NCBI RefSeq assembly: GCF_006376615.1
Contig: NZ_VEXQ01000003.1
Coordinates: forward strand, 62,001 to 126,000
DNA from: Buttiauxella sp. B2
GTDB taxonomy: Bacteria; Pseudomonadota; Gammaproteobacteria; Enterobacterales; Enterobacteriaceae
Length of the DNA stretch: 64,000 nt
Reading direction: 5' to 3'
The notes beneath the pieces were generated by a model that saw nothing but the letters and a program-made list of their open reading frames with translations, had not been told where the DNA came from and searched no databases. Below are positions 27,713 through 37,367 of the stretch, one piece after another. Each line of letters opens with the position of its first letter. Position 1 is the first letter of the stretch. The position numbers and the translations under genes were made by a program.

Positions 27713-27925
27713 AACTATTCCTTATGACGAACTATCGAAATAAGGTAGCGCAAAAGATCTCAAAATACGATTCAGCATCCGGCGTTAATGATGTATATCA
27801 AAGCAAAAGTTCGCTTTTCGCGTAGCCTGTGGCGAAATTAAGCGATTAGCTCGTTATATATATATTTATATAGCGAAACCTGTTATGGCGAATAATGTCA
27901 TCACGCGCTACTATCGCTCTAACAC
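27713..27925. other. Divergent ybhK/moaA promoter region
   Basis: AT-rich, non-coding. A run of alternating T and A around 27855-27873 is the likely promoter core for one or both genes. I could not identify specific regulator sites with confidence; the Moco riboswitch follows. Confidence 0.4.
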
Positions 27926-28033
27926 ACACTAAGCCTCAGGACCTAAGTCGAAAGATATGGTGCTTTGGCCGTGACCTTGAGTCACCAGGGTGCAGAAAGA
28001 AATGCCTGCATCTCCCGTATTTGGAAGGTGTAC
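27926..28033 (+). ncRNA. Molybdenum-cofactor (Moco) riboswitch in the moaA leader
   Basis: The moaA leader carries the conserved Moco RNA motif: CACACTAAGCCTC at the start, GGTGCTTTGGCCGTGACC, GTCACCAGGG, the AGAAAGAAATG element in the hairpin TGCAG...CTGCA, and CTCCCGTAT pairing back to the upstream ATATGG. The end of the element runs into the ribosome site GGAAGGTG before moaA. In E. coli this leader represses moaABCDE translation when Moco is abundant and is also a CsrA target. Boundaries are approximate. Confidence 0.85.
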
Positions 28034-29023
28034 ATGGCTACCCAACTTACCGATGCTTTCGCTCGTAAGTTTTTTTACCTGCGTTTGTCAATTACTGACG
28101 TTTGCAATTTTCGTTGCAACTATTGCCTACCTGATGGCTACAAACCTCACGGCGTGGCAAATAAAAGCTTCCTTAACGTCGATGAAATTCGTCGCGTCAC
28201 GCGCGCATTTGCGGCCCTCGGTACTGAAAAAGTGCGTCTGACGGGCGGCGAACCCTCTTTGCGTAAAGACTTCACTGACATCATCGCGGCTGTACGCGAA
28301 AACCCAGGTATTCGCCAGATTGCGGTCACTACCAACGGCTATCGTCTTGCGCGTGATATCCAGCAATGGCGTGATGCCGGGCTGACGGCGGTGAATGTCA
28401 GCGTCGATAGCCTCGATGCTCGCCAGTTTCAGGCGATTACCGGGCAGGATAAATTCCGCCAGGTGATGGACGGCATTGATGCCGCTTTTGCCGCAGGTTT
28501 TGAGCGCGTGAAAGTGAACACTGTGCTGATGCGTGGCGTGAATCACCATGAACTCGATACCTTCCTCGCGTGGATAAAACCGCGTCCTGTCCAGCTTCGT
28601 TTTATCGAACTGATGGAAACTGGCGACGGCGGCGAACTGTTCCGCAAACATCACATTTCCGGCAAAACTATTCGTGACCAATTGCTGGCTCGCGGTTGGG
28701 TTCACCAACTACGTAGCCGTAGCGATGGCCCAGCGCAAGTTTTCTGCCACCCAGATTATCAGGGCGAAATTGGTTTGATCATGCCGTATGAAAAAGACTT
28801 TTGTGCCAGCTGTAACCGCCTGCGCGTGTCGTCGGTAGGCAACTTGCACTTGTGTTTATTTGGCGAGCAGGGCATATCTTTGCGTGATTTGCTGGCAGAT
28901 GACGGGCAAATCGACGAACTCGAAGCGCGAATTGCCGAGGCCTTAACGCACAAAAAGCAGACCCATTTCCTGCATGATGGCGATACCGGCATCACTCAGA
29001 ATCTGTCCTATATTGGTGGGTAA
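28034..29023 (+). CDS. moaA: GTP 3',8-cyclase (Moco biosynthesis protein A)
   Basis: Radical SAM enzyme that converts GTP to 3',8-cyclo-GTP, the first step of molybdopterin synthesis. The ATG at 28034 ([19 protein letters not shown]) follows GGAAGGTG; an earlier in-frame start lies inside the riboswitch. 329 residues as in E. coli. N-terminal cluster cysteines 24, 28 and 31 (CNFRCNYC), C-terminal cluster CASC plus a third Cys in LHLC, and the essential C-terminal Gly-Gly tail. First gene of moaABCDE. Confidence 0.97.
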   Translation: MATQLTDAFARKFFYLRLSITDVCNFRCNYCLPDGYKPHGVANKSFLNVDEIRRVTRAFAALGTEKVRLTGGEPSLRKDFTDIIAAVRENPGIRQIAVTTNGYRLARDIQQWRDAGLTAVNVSVDSLDARQFQAITGQDKFRQVMDGIDAAFAAGFERVKVNTVLMRGVNHHELDTFLAWIKPRPVQLRFIELMETGDGGELFRKHHISGKTIRDQLLARGWVHQLRSRSDGPAQVFCHPDYQGEIGLIMPYEKDFCASCNRLRVSSVGNLHLCLFGEQGISLRDLLADDGQIDELEARIAEALTHKKQTHFLHDGDTGITQNLSYIGG

Positions 29024-29078
29024 TGTGGTGGGTAAAAGCAAATCAACGGGTAAAACCAGATAAAAAAGGAAGATATCA

Positions 29079-29591
29079 ATGAGCCAGGTGAGCAGCGAAT
29101 TTATCCCACTACATATTGCTATTCTGACCGTCTCAAGCCGTCGCGGTGAAGCAGACGACACCTCAGGACATTATCTGCATGAGGCCGCTACGGAAGCGGG
29201 TCATAAAGTTGTCGCTAAAGTGATGGTGAAAGAAAATCGCTACGCAATTCGCGCCCAGGTTTCACAGTGGATAGCGGATGAAGATGTTCAGGTCGTGCTG
29301 GTTAACGGTGGCACTGGTTTTACCGAAGGCGATCAGTCTCCCGAAGCATTGCTGCCGCTGTTTGACCGTGAAATCGAAGGATTCGGTGAAGTATTCCGCA
29401 TGCTCTCTTTTGAAGAGATAGGCACGTCAACGCTGCAATCGCGCGCGCTGGCAGGTATTGCAAATCGTACGCTGATTTTTGCCATGCCGGGTTCTACCAA
29501 AGCTTGCCACACAGCCTGGGAAAATATCATCCAACCACAGTTGGATGCCCGCGTGCGCCCTTGTAATTTCCACCCACACATCAAGAAATAA
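29079..29591 (+). CDS. moaB: Molybdopterin adenylyltransferase-like protein MoaB
   Basis: MoaB/Mog-family protein, 170 residues. The GGTG loop (VNGGTGFTEGDQSPEA) and the AMPGSTKA motif that bind the pterin and phosphate are present. The E. coli protein binds molybdopterin but seems dispensable because MogA does the adenylylation. Separated from moaA by 55 bases with AGGAAGATATCA before the ATG, so it may be translated independently within the operon. Confidence 0.95.
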   Translation: MSQVSSEFIPLHIAILTVSSRRGEADDTSGHYLHEAATEAGHKVVAKVMVKENRYAIRAQVSQWIADEDVQVVLVNGGTGFTEGDQSPEALLPLFDREIEGFGEVFRMLSFEEIGTSTLQSRALAGIANRTLIFAMPGSTKACHTAWENIIQPQLDARVRPCNFHPHIKK

Positions 29592-29594
29592 ACT

Positions 29595-30092
29595 ATGTCG
29601 CAACTGACCCATATTAATGCTGCTGGCGAAGCGCACATGGTCGACGTTTCCGCCAAAGCAGAAACCGTACGTGAAGCACGTGCAGAAGCGTTCATTACCA
29701 TGGAAGCCGAGACGCTGGCCATGATTATCGAGGGCAGCCATCACAAAGGTGATGTGTTTGCTACTGCACGAATTGCCGGTATTCAGGCGGCGAAACGCAC
29801 TTGGGATTTGATCCCGCTTTGCCACCCGCTGATGCTCAGCAAAGTCGAAGTAAATTTAGCCGCTGAGCCTGAACATAACCGTGTGCGCATTGAATCAGTC
29901 TGCCGTCTGACGGGTAAAACTGGCGTTGAAATGGAAGCGTTAACTGCCGCGTCGGTTGCTGCGTTAACCATTTATGACATGTGCAAAGCCGTGCAAAAAG
30001 ACATGGTGATTGGCCCGGTTCGCCTGCTGGCAAAAAGCGGTGGCAAGTCGGGCGACTTTAAGGTGGAAAGCAAGGTGGAAAGTAATGATTAA
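29595..30092 (+). CDS. moaC: Cyclic pyranopterin monophosphate synthase
   Basis: Works after MoaA to form cyclic pyranopterin monophosphate. 165 residues against 161 in E. coli; the core is almost identical ([43 protein letters not shown]). The extra length comes from a 12-base tandem duplication at the 3' end, giving KVESKVES before the final ND. The duplicated segment contains the moaD ribosome-binding site, and the stop overlaps the moaD start by eight bases. Confidence 0.95.
   Translation: MSQLTHINAAGEAHMVDVSAKAETVREARAEAFITMEAETLAMIIEGSHHKGDVFATARIAGIQAAKRTWDLIPLCHPLMLSKVEVNLAAEPEHNRVRIESVCRLTGKTGVEMEALTAASVAALTIYDMCKAVQKDMVIGPVRLLAKSGGKSGDFKVESKVESND
30060..30083 (+). repeat. 12-base tandem duplication at the moaC end/moaD ribosome site
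   Basis: AAGGTGGAAAGC (30060-30071) is followed directly by AAGGTGGAAAGT (30072-30083), one base different. It adds four residues (KVES) to MoaC and gives two copies of the AAGGTGGAAAG ribosome-binding stretch ahead of the moaD ATG at 30085. Confidence 0.85.
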
Positions 30093-30330
30093 CGTACTTT
30101 TCTTCGCCCAGGTGCGTGAGCTTGTTGACTGCGATAGCCTGCAACTGGACGCCATTTTTGGTGATGTCGAACAATTGCGCCAAAACCTGGCAGCCAAAAG
30201 TGAACGCTGGGCGCTGGCGTTGGAGTCGGGAAAGCTGTTGGCTGCGGTAAACCAGACATTAGTGAGTTTTGACCATCCGCTTACCGACGGTGACGAAGTC
30301 GCATTCTTCCCGCCGGTCACTGGAGGCTGA
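30085..30330 (+). CDS. moaD: Molybdopterin synthase sulfur carrier subunit
   Basis: Ubiquitin-like sulfur carrier of molybdopterin synthase, 81 residues as in E. coli. The C-terminal PPVTGG ends in the Gly-Gly that MoeB adenylates and that becomes a thiocarboxylate. The ATG at 30085 overlaps the moaC stop (ATGATTAA). Acts as a heterotetramer with MoaE, encoded immediately downstream. Confidence 0.95.
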   Translation: MINVLFFAQVRELVDCDSLQLDAIFGDVEQLRQNLAAKSERWALALESGKLLAAVNQTLVSFDHPLTDGDEVAFFPPVTGG

Positions 30331-30331
30331 A

Positions 30332-30784
30332 ATGGAAAACACCCGAATCCGCGTCAGCCACGAAAACTTCAATGTTGGCGATGAATACCAGTGGCTTGCG
30401 CAATGTGATGAAGACGGTGCCGTGGTGACGTTTACCGGCAAAGTTCGTAATCACAATCTTGGCGATAGCGTGAGTGCTTTAACGCTCGAACACTATCCAG
30501 GTATGACTGAAAAGGCGCTGGCAGAAATTATTGAAGAAGCGCGCAAACGCTGGCCGCTGCAGCGCGTGAGTGTGATTCACCGTATTGGCGAATTGTGGCC
30601 AGGTGACGAAATTGTTTTTGTTGGTGTCACTGGTGCGCACCGTAATTCCGCGTTCGAGTCTGCACAATTCATTATGGATTATCTGAAAACACGCGCACCG
30701 TTCTGGAAGCGCGAAGCCACGACTGACGGTGACCGCTGGGTTGAATCACGCGAAAGCGATAAGCAGGCTGCAAAGCGCTGGTAG
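30332..30784 (+). CDS. moaE: Molybdopterin synthase catalytic subunit
   Basis: Transfers two sulfurs from MoaD thiocarboxylate to cyclic pyranopterin monophosphate. 150 residues, the E. coli length. The GAVVTFTGKVR stretch, the LEHYPGM motif, and HRIGELWPGD are conserved, as are the basic residues near DYLKTRAPFWKRE that form the active site. The start follows GGAGGCTGAA one base after the moaD stop. Confidence 0.96.
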   Translation: MENTRIRVSHENFNVGDEYQWLAQCDEDGAVVTFTGKVRNHNLGDSVSALTLEHYPGMTEKALAEIIEEARKRWPLQRVSVIHRIGELWPGDEIVFVGVTGAHRNSAFESAQFIMDYLKTRAPFWKREATTDGDRWVESRESDKQAAKRW

Positions 30785-30874
30785 CGTGCACGCGGGGTGG
30801 GATGTGTTAATCTTAATAACGGTGGGCTAAGTTGCCCAATATTCAGGTTTATTGACTTCACTTAAGGAAGCATC

Positions 30875-31585
30875 ATGGATCGATTCCCACGTTCCAATGA
30901 CACCATCGTGCAGCAAGCCCGTACCGGTTTGCAGGCATACATGGCACAAGTTTATGGCTGGATGACCTGCGGCCTGTTACTGACGGCATTTGTCGCCTGG
31001 TATGCGGCGAATACTCCAGCAGTAATGGAATTCGTTTTTTCCAGCAAAATCACTTTCTTCGGTTTGATTATCGTGCAGTTGGGGTTGGTATTTGTGCTCT
31101 CGGGCATGGTGCATAAACTCAGCGCGGGTATGGCGACGAGCTTGTTTATGCTGTATTCGGCATTAACGGGTCTGACGCTTTCGAGTATTTTTATCGTTTA
31201 CACCTACTCGTCCATCGCCAGCACCTTCGTGGTCGCAGGTGGCATGTTCGGTGCCATGAGCCTGTACGGTTACACCACCAAGCGTGACCTGAGTGGTTTT
31301 GGCAACATGCTGTTTATGGCGCTTATCGGTATCGTTCTGGCATCACTGGTGAACATGTGGCTTAAAAGCACGGCACTGATGTGGGCTGTGACGTATATCG
31401 GTGTAATCGTGTTTGTTGGCCTGACAGCCTATGACACCCAAAAGCTGAAAAACATCGGCGAACAAATCGATACGCGTGATACGCAAACCATGCGTAAGTA
31501 TTCGATTCTTGGCGCACTGACGCTGTATCTTGACTTTATCAACCTGTTCCTGATGCTGTTGCGTATTTTCGGTAACCGTCGCTAA
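30875..31585 (+). CDS. ybhL: YbhL, Bax inhibitor-1 family membrane protein
   Basis: Inner-membrane protein of the BI-1/TMBIM family, 236 residues with about seven membrane helices. The family is linked to calcium leak in some bacteria; no role is fixed in enterics. The signature region near VFVGLTAYDTQKLKNI is present. TTAAGGAAGCATC precedes the ATG. In E. coli ybhM follows on the same strand; here the next gene is convergent ybhN, so ybhM is missing at this place. Confidence 0.93.
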   Translation: MDRFPRSNDTIVQQARTGLQAYMAQVYGWMTCGLLLTAFVAWYAANTPAVMEFVFSSKITFFGLIIVQLGLVFVLSGMVHKLSAGMATSLFMLYSALTGLTLSSIFIVYTYSSIASTFVVAGGMFGAMSLYGYTTKRDLSGFGNMLFMALIGIVLASLVNMWLKSTALMWAVTYIGVIVFVGLTAYDTQKLKNIGEQIDTRDTQTMRKYSILGALTLYLDFINLFLMLLRIFGNRR

Positions 31586-31590
31586 TTCAA

Positions 31591-31653
31591 ACAGCCCTCA
31601 TCCCGACGATTGTTTTCCCCCTCTCTCAGACAGAGGGGTTGGGTGAGGGCAGT
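31591..31653. repeat. Palindromic intergenic repeat element running into ybhN
   Basis: A nested dyad: outer arms CCCTCATCCC and GGGTGAGGG (with one extra base), inner arms CCCCCTCTCT and AGAGGGG. This is the class of scattered enteric repeats whose reading frame gives PHPTPLSERG-like peptides. Here it occupies the gap between ybhL and ybhN and supplies the last codons of ybhN. It may act as a shared terminator or mRNA 3' end. Only this copy is seen in the window. Confidence 0.6.
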
Positions 31654-32608
31654 TTAAAACCTTTTCGTTCTTCACCCGTATCTTCTTCGCCCGACTCTCC
31701 AGCCATAAATAACAAACAATCGCTAACAGCAGTGGGGCGATAAAATAGAGCATTCGGTAAGCCAGTAATGCAGCAATAATAGTGCCATTACTGACATGCT
31801 CTCCGGCCAGCAACGCAATAAACACCGCTTCCAGCACACCAATTCCTGCAGGAATATGCACAATCACCCCAGCAATACTGCTCACCAACAACACACCTAA
31901 TACGAAGAAATAACTCACGTCCTGACCCAGCAATAACCAAATAATTGCCCCCATCACCATCCAGTTGGCGCTCGAAATAGCCATCTGCATCAGGGCAAAT
32001 TTAAACGATGGCAGTACCAGTCGCTGGCCCTTTATCGTCATATGGCGATGTTTGGCAAAGGCACAAAACCACAGATACACCGCAATAATAGCCAGTAGTA
32101 CGCCACCTAAAACCCGCAGTGTTGTCTCATCGATGTACCAGTGATTCGGTAGTTGCACCACGTCAACGGTAAAAATCACGCCAGCTAAAAGAATGTAACC
32201 CAGCCAGTTGGTCGAAATGCTCAACGAGAAGATGCGCGTAATGGTGGCGTTGGGTAGCCCCAGGCGTGAATAAAGCCGATAACGCATGCCAATACCGCCG
32301 ACCCAGGTACTCAGCGTCAGGTTGAATGCGTAACAGATAAATGACACCAGCATGACCTGCCGTTTCGCCAATTTATGTCCGCAATATGCCCGCGCCAGTA
32401 AATCGTAACAGCCGTAAATCAGGTAACTCAGAATGACTAACCCAACCGCACTAAACAGTGCGAAGCGGTTATAGTTGCGAATAACCTCCCAAACCTCATC
32501 CCAATTTACCTTCGTTGCATACACCACCAACAGCACTATGACGGCAATGAAAAAGAGCCAGGTGAGAATTTTCTTTGCTTTGCGCCATTTTGGATGCGAA
32601 TGCGACAT
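31598..32608 (-). CDS. ybhN: YbhN, lysylphosphatidylglycerol synthase-like membrane protein (UPF0104)
   Basis: Polytopic inner-membrane protein with about eight helices, related to the membrane part of MprF flippases; the function in enterics is not established. 336 residues, somewhat longer than E. coli YbhN (about 318): after the usual basic tail (LESRAKKIRVKNEK) the frame reads through a repeat element, adding CPHPTPLSERGGKQSSG. The start overlaps the clsB stop (TGATG). Its place in the ybhP-clsB-ybhN operon suggests a role with phospholipids. Confidence 0.92.
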   Translation of the reverse strand: MSHSHPKWRKAKKILTWLFFIAVIVLLVVYATKVNWDEVWEVIRNYNRFALFSAVGLVILSYLIYGCYDLLARAYCGHKLAKRQVMLVSFICYAFNLTLSTWVGGIGMRYRLYSRLGLPNATITRIFSLSISTNWLGYILLAGVIFTVDVVQLPNHWYIDETTLRVLGGVLLAIIAVYLWFCAFAKHRHMTIKGQRLVLPSFKFALMQMAISSANWMVMGAIIWLLLGQDVSYFFVLGVLLVSSIAGVIVHIPAGIGVLEAVFIALLAGEHVSNGTIIAALLAYRMLYFIAPLLLAIVCYLWLESRAKKIRVKNEKVLNCPHPTPLSERGGKQSSG

Positions 32609-33849
32609 CAGTATTTTACCCCTTGATCTTCTGCCTCAACTCTGTCCTGCGTTTCAATATGGGGCTGCGCAGGAGGCATAACTTGCGAGAGGCGAGGTGT
32701 ATGCGCAGGTAACCAACCAACCATCGCCGGGAAGTGGCGCAAAAAGTGGAACGCCAACACGCTTTTTGCCAGGTTCCACCACGTCCGCTTAGGCAACATC
32801 GACTCGTCGACAGGATGGCAATCCCTGGCAATCAGGCCGCTCAGGTTTTCCCGCAATGTGCCATTGAAGGTGCGGTCATAGATAATCAGATTGGCTTCCA
32901 GGTTTAGTGACAAACTCAGCGGATCAAGATTACTGGAGCCTACCGTTGCCCAGTGGTCGTCCATCAGGGCAACTTTCCCGTGCAGGGGGCGGCGATGGTA
33001 TTCATATATTTTCACGCCCGATCGCACCAGGTAGTTGTACAGCAGACGTGCGCCGACTTTCACAATCGGCATGTCCGGCTCGCCCTGCACAATCAGTTTT
33101 ACCGATACGCCACGACGTGATGCGTTGCGCATTGCATGTAACAGCCGATAACCGGGGAAGAAATAAGCATTAGCGATAATCACTTCACGTTTCGCTTTGC
33201 TGAGCATTTTCAGGTAGTAACGCTCTATGTCGTCACGATGTAGGTTGTTGTCACGCCAGACAAACAAGGCTTGCGCTTCACCGGGTTTGAGATTTTCTTG
33301 TGCCGGATTACGCCGACGCCACCAACGGCGTTTATTGCTCTGGTCGGGCAGGTGGGAAATTACATATTGATAGATATCGTCCACGACCGGGCCTTCAACT
33401 TTCACCGAGTAATCCTGCTTGGCTTCCGGGCCGTAATCACTCATTTGCTCAGCGGAGTAGTTAATGCCGCCGACAAAAGCGACTTCACTGTCTACCACCA
33501 CGATTTTACGATGCATACGGCGAAACAAATTAGTGCGCATACCAAACAGCAACGGGCGAGGATCGTAGTAACGGAACATGACACCTGCCGCGGTGAGTTG
33601 GTTAACAAACTCATCGCTTAAATCCGGTGAACCGTAGCCATCAAGCAGAACTTCCACGCTAACGCCGCGTTTAGCAGTATTCAGTAAGACGTCATGTAAT
33701 TGTCGACCGACATCATCTTCAAACCAGATGAATGTCTCAAGAATCACTTTACTGCGAGCATGGTTGATGGCCTTAAACACCGCCGGGAAAAAATGGTCGC
33801 CGTTTTCGAGTAATGAAATACGGTTTCCGTCGCGCCAGTTATTTTTCAT
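32608..33849 (-). CDS. clsB: Cardiolipin synthase B
   Basis: Phospholipase-D superfamily enzyme making cardiolipin from phosphatidylglycerol. The ATG at 33849 ([17 protein letters not shown]) overlaps the ybhP stop as ATGA; an upstream in-frame start lies inside ybhP. 413 residues. Two HKD motifs are present: HRKIVVVDS with [11 protein letters not shown], and HGKVALMDD with [10 protein letters not shown]. The centre of a three-gene operon with overlapping stops and starts, probably co-expressed with ybhP and ybhN. Confidence 0.95.
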   Translation of the reverse strand: MKNNWRDGNRISLLENGDHFFPAVFKAINHARSKVILETFIWFEDDVGRQLHDVLLNTAKRGVSVEVLLDGYGSPDLSDEFVNQLTAAGVMFRYYDPRPLLFGMRTNLFRRMHRKIVVVDSEVAFVGGINYSAEQMSDYGPEAKQDYSVKVEGPVVDDIYQYVISHLPDQSNKRRWWRRRNPAQENLKPGEAQALFVWRDNNLHRDDIERYYLKMLSKAKREVIIANAYFFPGYRLLHAMRNASRRGVSVKLIVQGEPDMPIVKVGARLLYNYLVRSGVKIYEYHRRPLHGKVALMDDHWATVGSSNLDPLSLSLNLEANLIIYDRTFNGTLRENLSGLIARDCHPVDESMLPKRTWWNLAKSVLAFHFLRHFPAMVGWLPAHTPRLSQVMPPAQPHIETQDRVEAEDQGVKY

Positions 33850-34604
33850 AAATGAATCTCCACGGCTAATGGCGCATGGTCCGAGAGATGCCGCCATTGG
33901 CGTAACGGTAGGGCCGTCGGCGCACTAGCGGAAGCATTTTTCACATAAATTCTATCAAGACGAAGAAGCGGGAAACGGGCTGGGAAGGTGCGTGCCGGGC
34001 GACCCCACGCACGGGTGAAAACTTCATCTAAACCGGTCTGTTTTAACTGTAAATTGGCGCGCTGCTGCCAGTCATTAAAATCACCGGCAACGACTACAGG
34101 CTCACCTTCCGGGAGTTCATTCACCAGTTTACACAACATTTTTAACTGCGCCCGGCGGTGTTCGTCATGCAAACCGAGATGCACACAAATGACATGTACG
34201 CGGATATTCGCGCCCGGCACATTCATCTGGCAATGCAACATGCCTCGTTTTTCATGGCCTGCGACCGAAATATCACGGTTTTCAAAATGGTGGATAGGGA
34301 AGCGCGATAACACCGCATTGCCGTGATGGCCTTCGGGGTAAACCGCGTTGCGGCCATACGCAAAATCATGCCACATCGTGTCGGCAAGAAATTCGTAATG
34401 GCTGGTATCTGGCCAATTTTCAATGTGCAGCGGATGGACAGCGTGTGCGCCCATAACCTCTTGCAGACAGACAATATCGGCAGAAACCGCACGCACCGCA
34501 TCACGCAACTCCGGCAAAATGAAACGTCTGTTGAGTGCGGTAAAGCCTTTGTGTGTATTAATTGTGAGCACTTTAAAGGAAAAGTGCTGAGCCTTATTAC
34601 CCAT
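33846..34604 (-). CDS. ybhP: YbhP, endonuclease/exonuclease/phosphatase-family protein
   Basis: Metal-dependent EEP-fold hydrolase, 252 residues. The start at 34604 ([20 protein letters not shown]) follows GGGAGAAGC; a longer frame has no homology. Conserved catalytic parts: CLQEVMGAH (Glu), the [20 protein letters not shown] stretch, VVAGDFNDW, and the C-terminal [10 protein letters not shown] (Asp-His). The substrate is unknown; linkage to clsB and ybhN hints at a phospholipid-derived or phosphate-ester substrate, which is inference. Confidence 0.93.
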   Translation of the reverse strand: MGNKAQHFSFKVLTINTHKGFTALNRRFILPELRDAVRAVSADIVCLQEVMGAHAVHPLHIENWPDTSHYEFLADTMWHDFAYGRNAVYPEGHHGNAVLSRFPIHHFENRDISVAGHEKRGMLHCQMNVPGANIRVHVICVHLGLHDEHRRAQLKMLCKLVNELPEGEPVVVAGDFNDWQQRANLQLKQTGLDEVFTRAWGRPARTFPARFPLLRLDRIYVKNASASAPTALPLRQWRHLSDHAPLAVEIHL

Positions 34605-34736
34605 GCTTCTCCCGGCATTGTTAACATCCTGATGAAAATAAAGTGTAGTCTCTGTCACAAATAGGTGCCGGGTTACGGAATTTTCCGCATACTGCGGTAC
34701 TCTGAATAACAGGAAATAGCGGCCAGGAGAGAAATA

Positions 34737-35150
34737 ATGAAATGGCAACAACGTGTGCAAGTGACAACAGGCCTAAGCTGCTGGCAGATAATGCTGCACC
34801 TTTCAGTGGTCTTTGCGCTGCTCGTTGGCTGGAAAACCGCCACCTTGATTCACGTCGGCATTGGGTTATGCCTGGTGTATGCGGCAACGGTTATTTTGAT
34901 GTTCGCCCTGCAGCGTGTGCGCACCGGACGTTTACGTGATATTGGCGATTTTCTTGAAGAGTTGACTACCACCTGGTATTTCGGCTCCGCAATGATTGCG
35001 CTGTGGCTGCTGTCACGCGTTGTCGAGAACAAATTTTTATTGGCAGGCGCAGGGCTTGCAATGATTGCAGGCCCAATTATCTATTCGCTGTTTGCCAAAG
35101 ATAAAAAAACCTCAGGCAATTTTACGCCGAAACATCCAGTACGCCGCTGA
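34737..35150 (+). CDS. ybhQ: YbhQ inner-membrane protein
   Basis: 137 residues with four predicted membrane helices, closely matching E. coli YbhQ ([47 protein letters not shown]) and ending in a basic tail. Function unknown. AGGAGAGAAATA precedes the ATG. Divergent from ybhP; its last 39 bases overlap the end of convergent ybhR. Confidence 0.92.
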   Translation: MKWQQRVQVTTGLSCWQIMLHLSVVFALLVGWKTATLIHVGIGLCLVYAATVILMFALQRVRTGRLRDIGDFLEELTTTWYFGSAMIALWLLSRVVENKFLLAGAGLAMIAGPIIYSLFAKDKKTSGNFTPKHPVRR

Positions 35151-36218
35151 ACCCGTTGTGGCCGCTATCACTAATAGTGGCCACACACTTCCCCAAACGA
35201 TGTCAAAACTCGCGTTCTTCAAATAAATCTGCTTGGTGATATCGGTGAAATGCCGAATCGGATTCGCCCATGTCAGGTTTTGCAACCATACCGGCATGTT
35301 CTCAACCGGGGATACATAACCCGAGAGCAAAATTGCTGGCATCATGAAAACAAACACTCCGATAAACGCCTGTTGTTGTGTGGAACAGAGTGCCGAAATC
35401 AACAAACCAAATCCCACCAGCGACAAACCGTAAATGAGCATCGTGAAGTAAAATAGCAGCAGCGAGCCGGAAAACGGAATGTGATAACCCCATATCCCAA
35501 CGCCCAGCACAATGGTGGCCTGGCCGATAGCTACAATTTGCGCAGGCACGGCTTTGCCAACGAATATTTGCCAGGTCGCCAGTGGGGAAACCAGTAGTTG
35601 ATCGAGCGTGCCTTGCTCGCGTTCGCGGGCTACGGAAAGAGAAGTCACAATCATCACGCCAATGGTAGTAATCATCGCAATCAGCGACGGCACTACAAAC
35701 CATTTGTAATCCAGGTTTGGGTTATACCAGTTGCGCACCACCAGTTCGCTGTTGTTCGGCTTCGGCTGCCCGGACACCAGTTCCTGTTGGTAATTCTTCA
35801 CAATTTGTTGCAGGTAGTTCGCGGCTATTTGGGCACTGTTAGAGTTACGCCCATCAAGAATGATTTGCAGTTTTGCTTGCTGCTGGCTGGCTATGTCGCG
35901 TGAGAAATTGGCCGGGAAGCGAATCAACAGCAGCGCTTTTTGGTTGTCGATAGTGGGCTGGATTTCCTGTGGGCTTTTCAGCAGCAACACATGGCTAAAC
36001 GCTTTGGCGCGAGCAAAACGCTGGGTGAGCTCAACGGAATGGCTACCATTATCCTCGTTATAAATCGCGATGGTGGCGTTGGTTACTTCAAGAGTGGCGG
36101 CGAACGGGAACAGAACCACCTGCAAAACAACGGGCAGAATCAATATCGCGCGCGTTTGTGGCTCGCGCAGCAAGGATTGCAGCTCTTTGCGAATCAGTGT
36201 CCAGAGTCGATAAAACAT
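35112..36218 (-). CDS. ybhR: YbhR, ABC-2 type permease of the YbhGFSR exporter
   Basis: Inner-membrane permease, 368 residues: one N-terminal helix, a large periplasmic domain (about 50-175), then five helices in the ABC-2 arrangement with the cytoplasmic motif [16 protein letters not shown]. Pairs with YbhS and the double ATPase YbhF. In E. coli the system exports several drugs and has been linked to Na+(Li+)/H+ antiport, and it is controlled by CecR. The last gene of the operon, overlapping convergent ybhQ by 39 bases. Confidence 0.94.
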   Translation of the reverse strand: MFYRLWTLIRKELQSLLREPQTRAILILPVVLQVVLFPFAATLEVTNATIAIYNEDNGSHSVELTQRFARAKAFSHVLLLKSPQEIQPTIDNQKALLLIRFPANFSRDIASQQQAKLQIILDGRNSNSAQIAANYLQQIVKNYQQELVSGQPKPNNSELVVRNWYNPNLDYKWFVVPSLIAMITTIGVMIVTSLSVAREREQGTLDQLLVSPLATWQIFVGKAVPAQIVAIGQATIVLGVGIWGYHIPFSGSLLLFYFTMLIYGLSLVGFGLLISALCSTQQQAFIGVFVFMMPAILLSGYVSPVENMPVWLQNLTWANPIRHFTDITKQIYLKNASFDIVWGSVWPLLVIAATTGSAAYWMFRRKIA

Positions 36219-36227
36219 AGCCTTCCC

Positions 36228-37367
36228 TTAATCAAGACGACGTTTGGTTTTAAGTGCCGTCAGGCCGATGAACATCACCGCTGAGGCAATTAAAAACAAG
36301 ACGTTGATGACTAACACGGTTGTAATGTCCCCCGCCAGAAACAGGCTTTGCAGCGTGCTGACGAAGTAACGCGCCGGAATGATATAAGTCACCGCGCGGA
36401 TAATCGCGGGCATGCTGTCAATCTGGAAGATAAAACCGGACAGCATAATTGATGGTAGAAACGCGGCGTTTAACGCCACCTGTGCGGCATTAAACTGGTT
36501 ACGGGTGATTGTGGATATCAGCAACCCCATACCGAGCGTGCTGAGCAAAAACAGGCTGGTGATGAAGAATAAAATCAGCAGTGAACCTCGGTAGGGCACG
36601 CCGAGAATAAATACCGAAACCAGCATACACAGCAGCATCGCCAGCATACCCAGCACGTAATAAGGCAGCAGTTTGCACAACAGCAGTTCTGTGCGCGTTA
36701 CCTGCGTTGAGAGTAGGGCTTCCATGGTGCCGCGTTCCCATTCACGCGCGACGACAAGCGAGGTGAGGATTGCACCAATCACCGTCATGATAATGGTCAC
36801 AGCCCCTGGAATAATAAAATGCTGGCTGATAGCCGCCGGGTTAAACCAGTACCGCAGTTGCACATCGATTAGCGGTTCAAATTTTTCACCGCGATCCTCA
36901 GCCCGTTGCTGCTGCCAGATTTGCCAAATCCCCTCCATGTAACCCTGCACGAAGTTGGCGGTATTGGGCTCACTGCCATCAGTGATGACCTGCACTGGGG
37001 CTGTGTTACCGACTCGCGCCATGTTTTGCGCAAAGTCTGGCGGGATAACGACCAGACCGCGGATTTTCCCTGCCTGCATCAGTTGAATAAGATGCTGGCG
37101 ATTATCGCTAATCGTCGGGTCGATATAGGGCGAGGCGCTAATGGTGTGTGCAAAATCCAGCGCCTCTTCGCTTTGTTGTTCGAGCAAAACCCCGACGCGC
37201 AAACGGCTGGAGTCGAGGTTAATGCCATAACCAAAAATAAACAGCAACAACAACGGGATCACCACGGCAATCAGCCAGCTGCTTGGGTCGCGCACAATCT
37301 GGCGTGTTTCTTTCACACACAGGGCGCGAACGCGTCGCCAGGAAACGGCCTGGTTATGCTCGCTCAT
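36228..37367 (-). CDS. ybhS: YbhS, ABC-2 type permease of the YbhGFSR exporter
   Basis: Partner permease of YbhR, 379 residues with the same plan: an N-terminal helix near 30-50, a periplasmic domain, and five C-terminal helices following [17 protein letters not shown]. The start overlaps the ybhF stop by 14 bases; nine bases separate its stop from ybhR. Confidence 0.94.
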   Translation of the reverse strand: MSEHNQAVSWRRVRALCVKETRQIVRDPSSWLIAVVIPLLLLFIFGYGINLDSSRLRVGVLLEQQSEEALDFAHTISASPYIDPTISDNRQHLIQLMQAGKIRGLVVIPPDFAQNMARVGNTAPVQVITDGSEPNTANFVQGYMEGIWQIWQQQRAEDRGEKFEPLIDVQLRYWFNPAAISQHFIIPGAVTIIMTVIGAILTSLVVAREWERGTMEALLSTQVTRTELLLCKLLPYYVLGMLAMLLCMLVSVFILGVPYRGSLLILFFITSLFLLSTLGMGLLISTITRNQFNAAQVALNAAFLPSIMLSGFIFQIDSMPAIIRAVTYIIPARYFVSTLQSLFLAGDITTVLVINVLFLIASAVMFIGLTALKTKRRLD

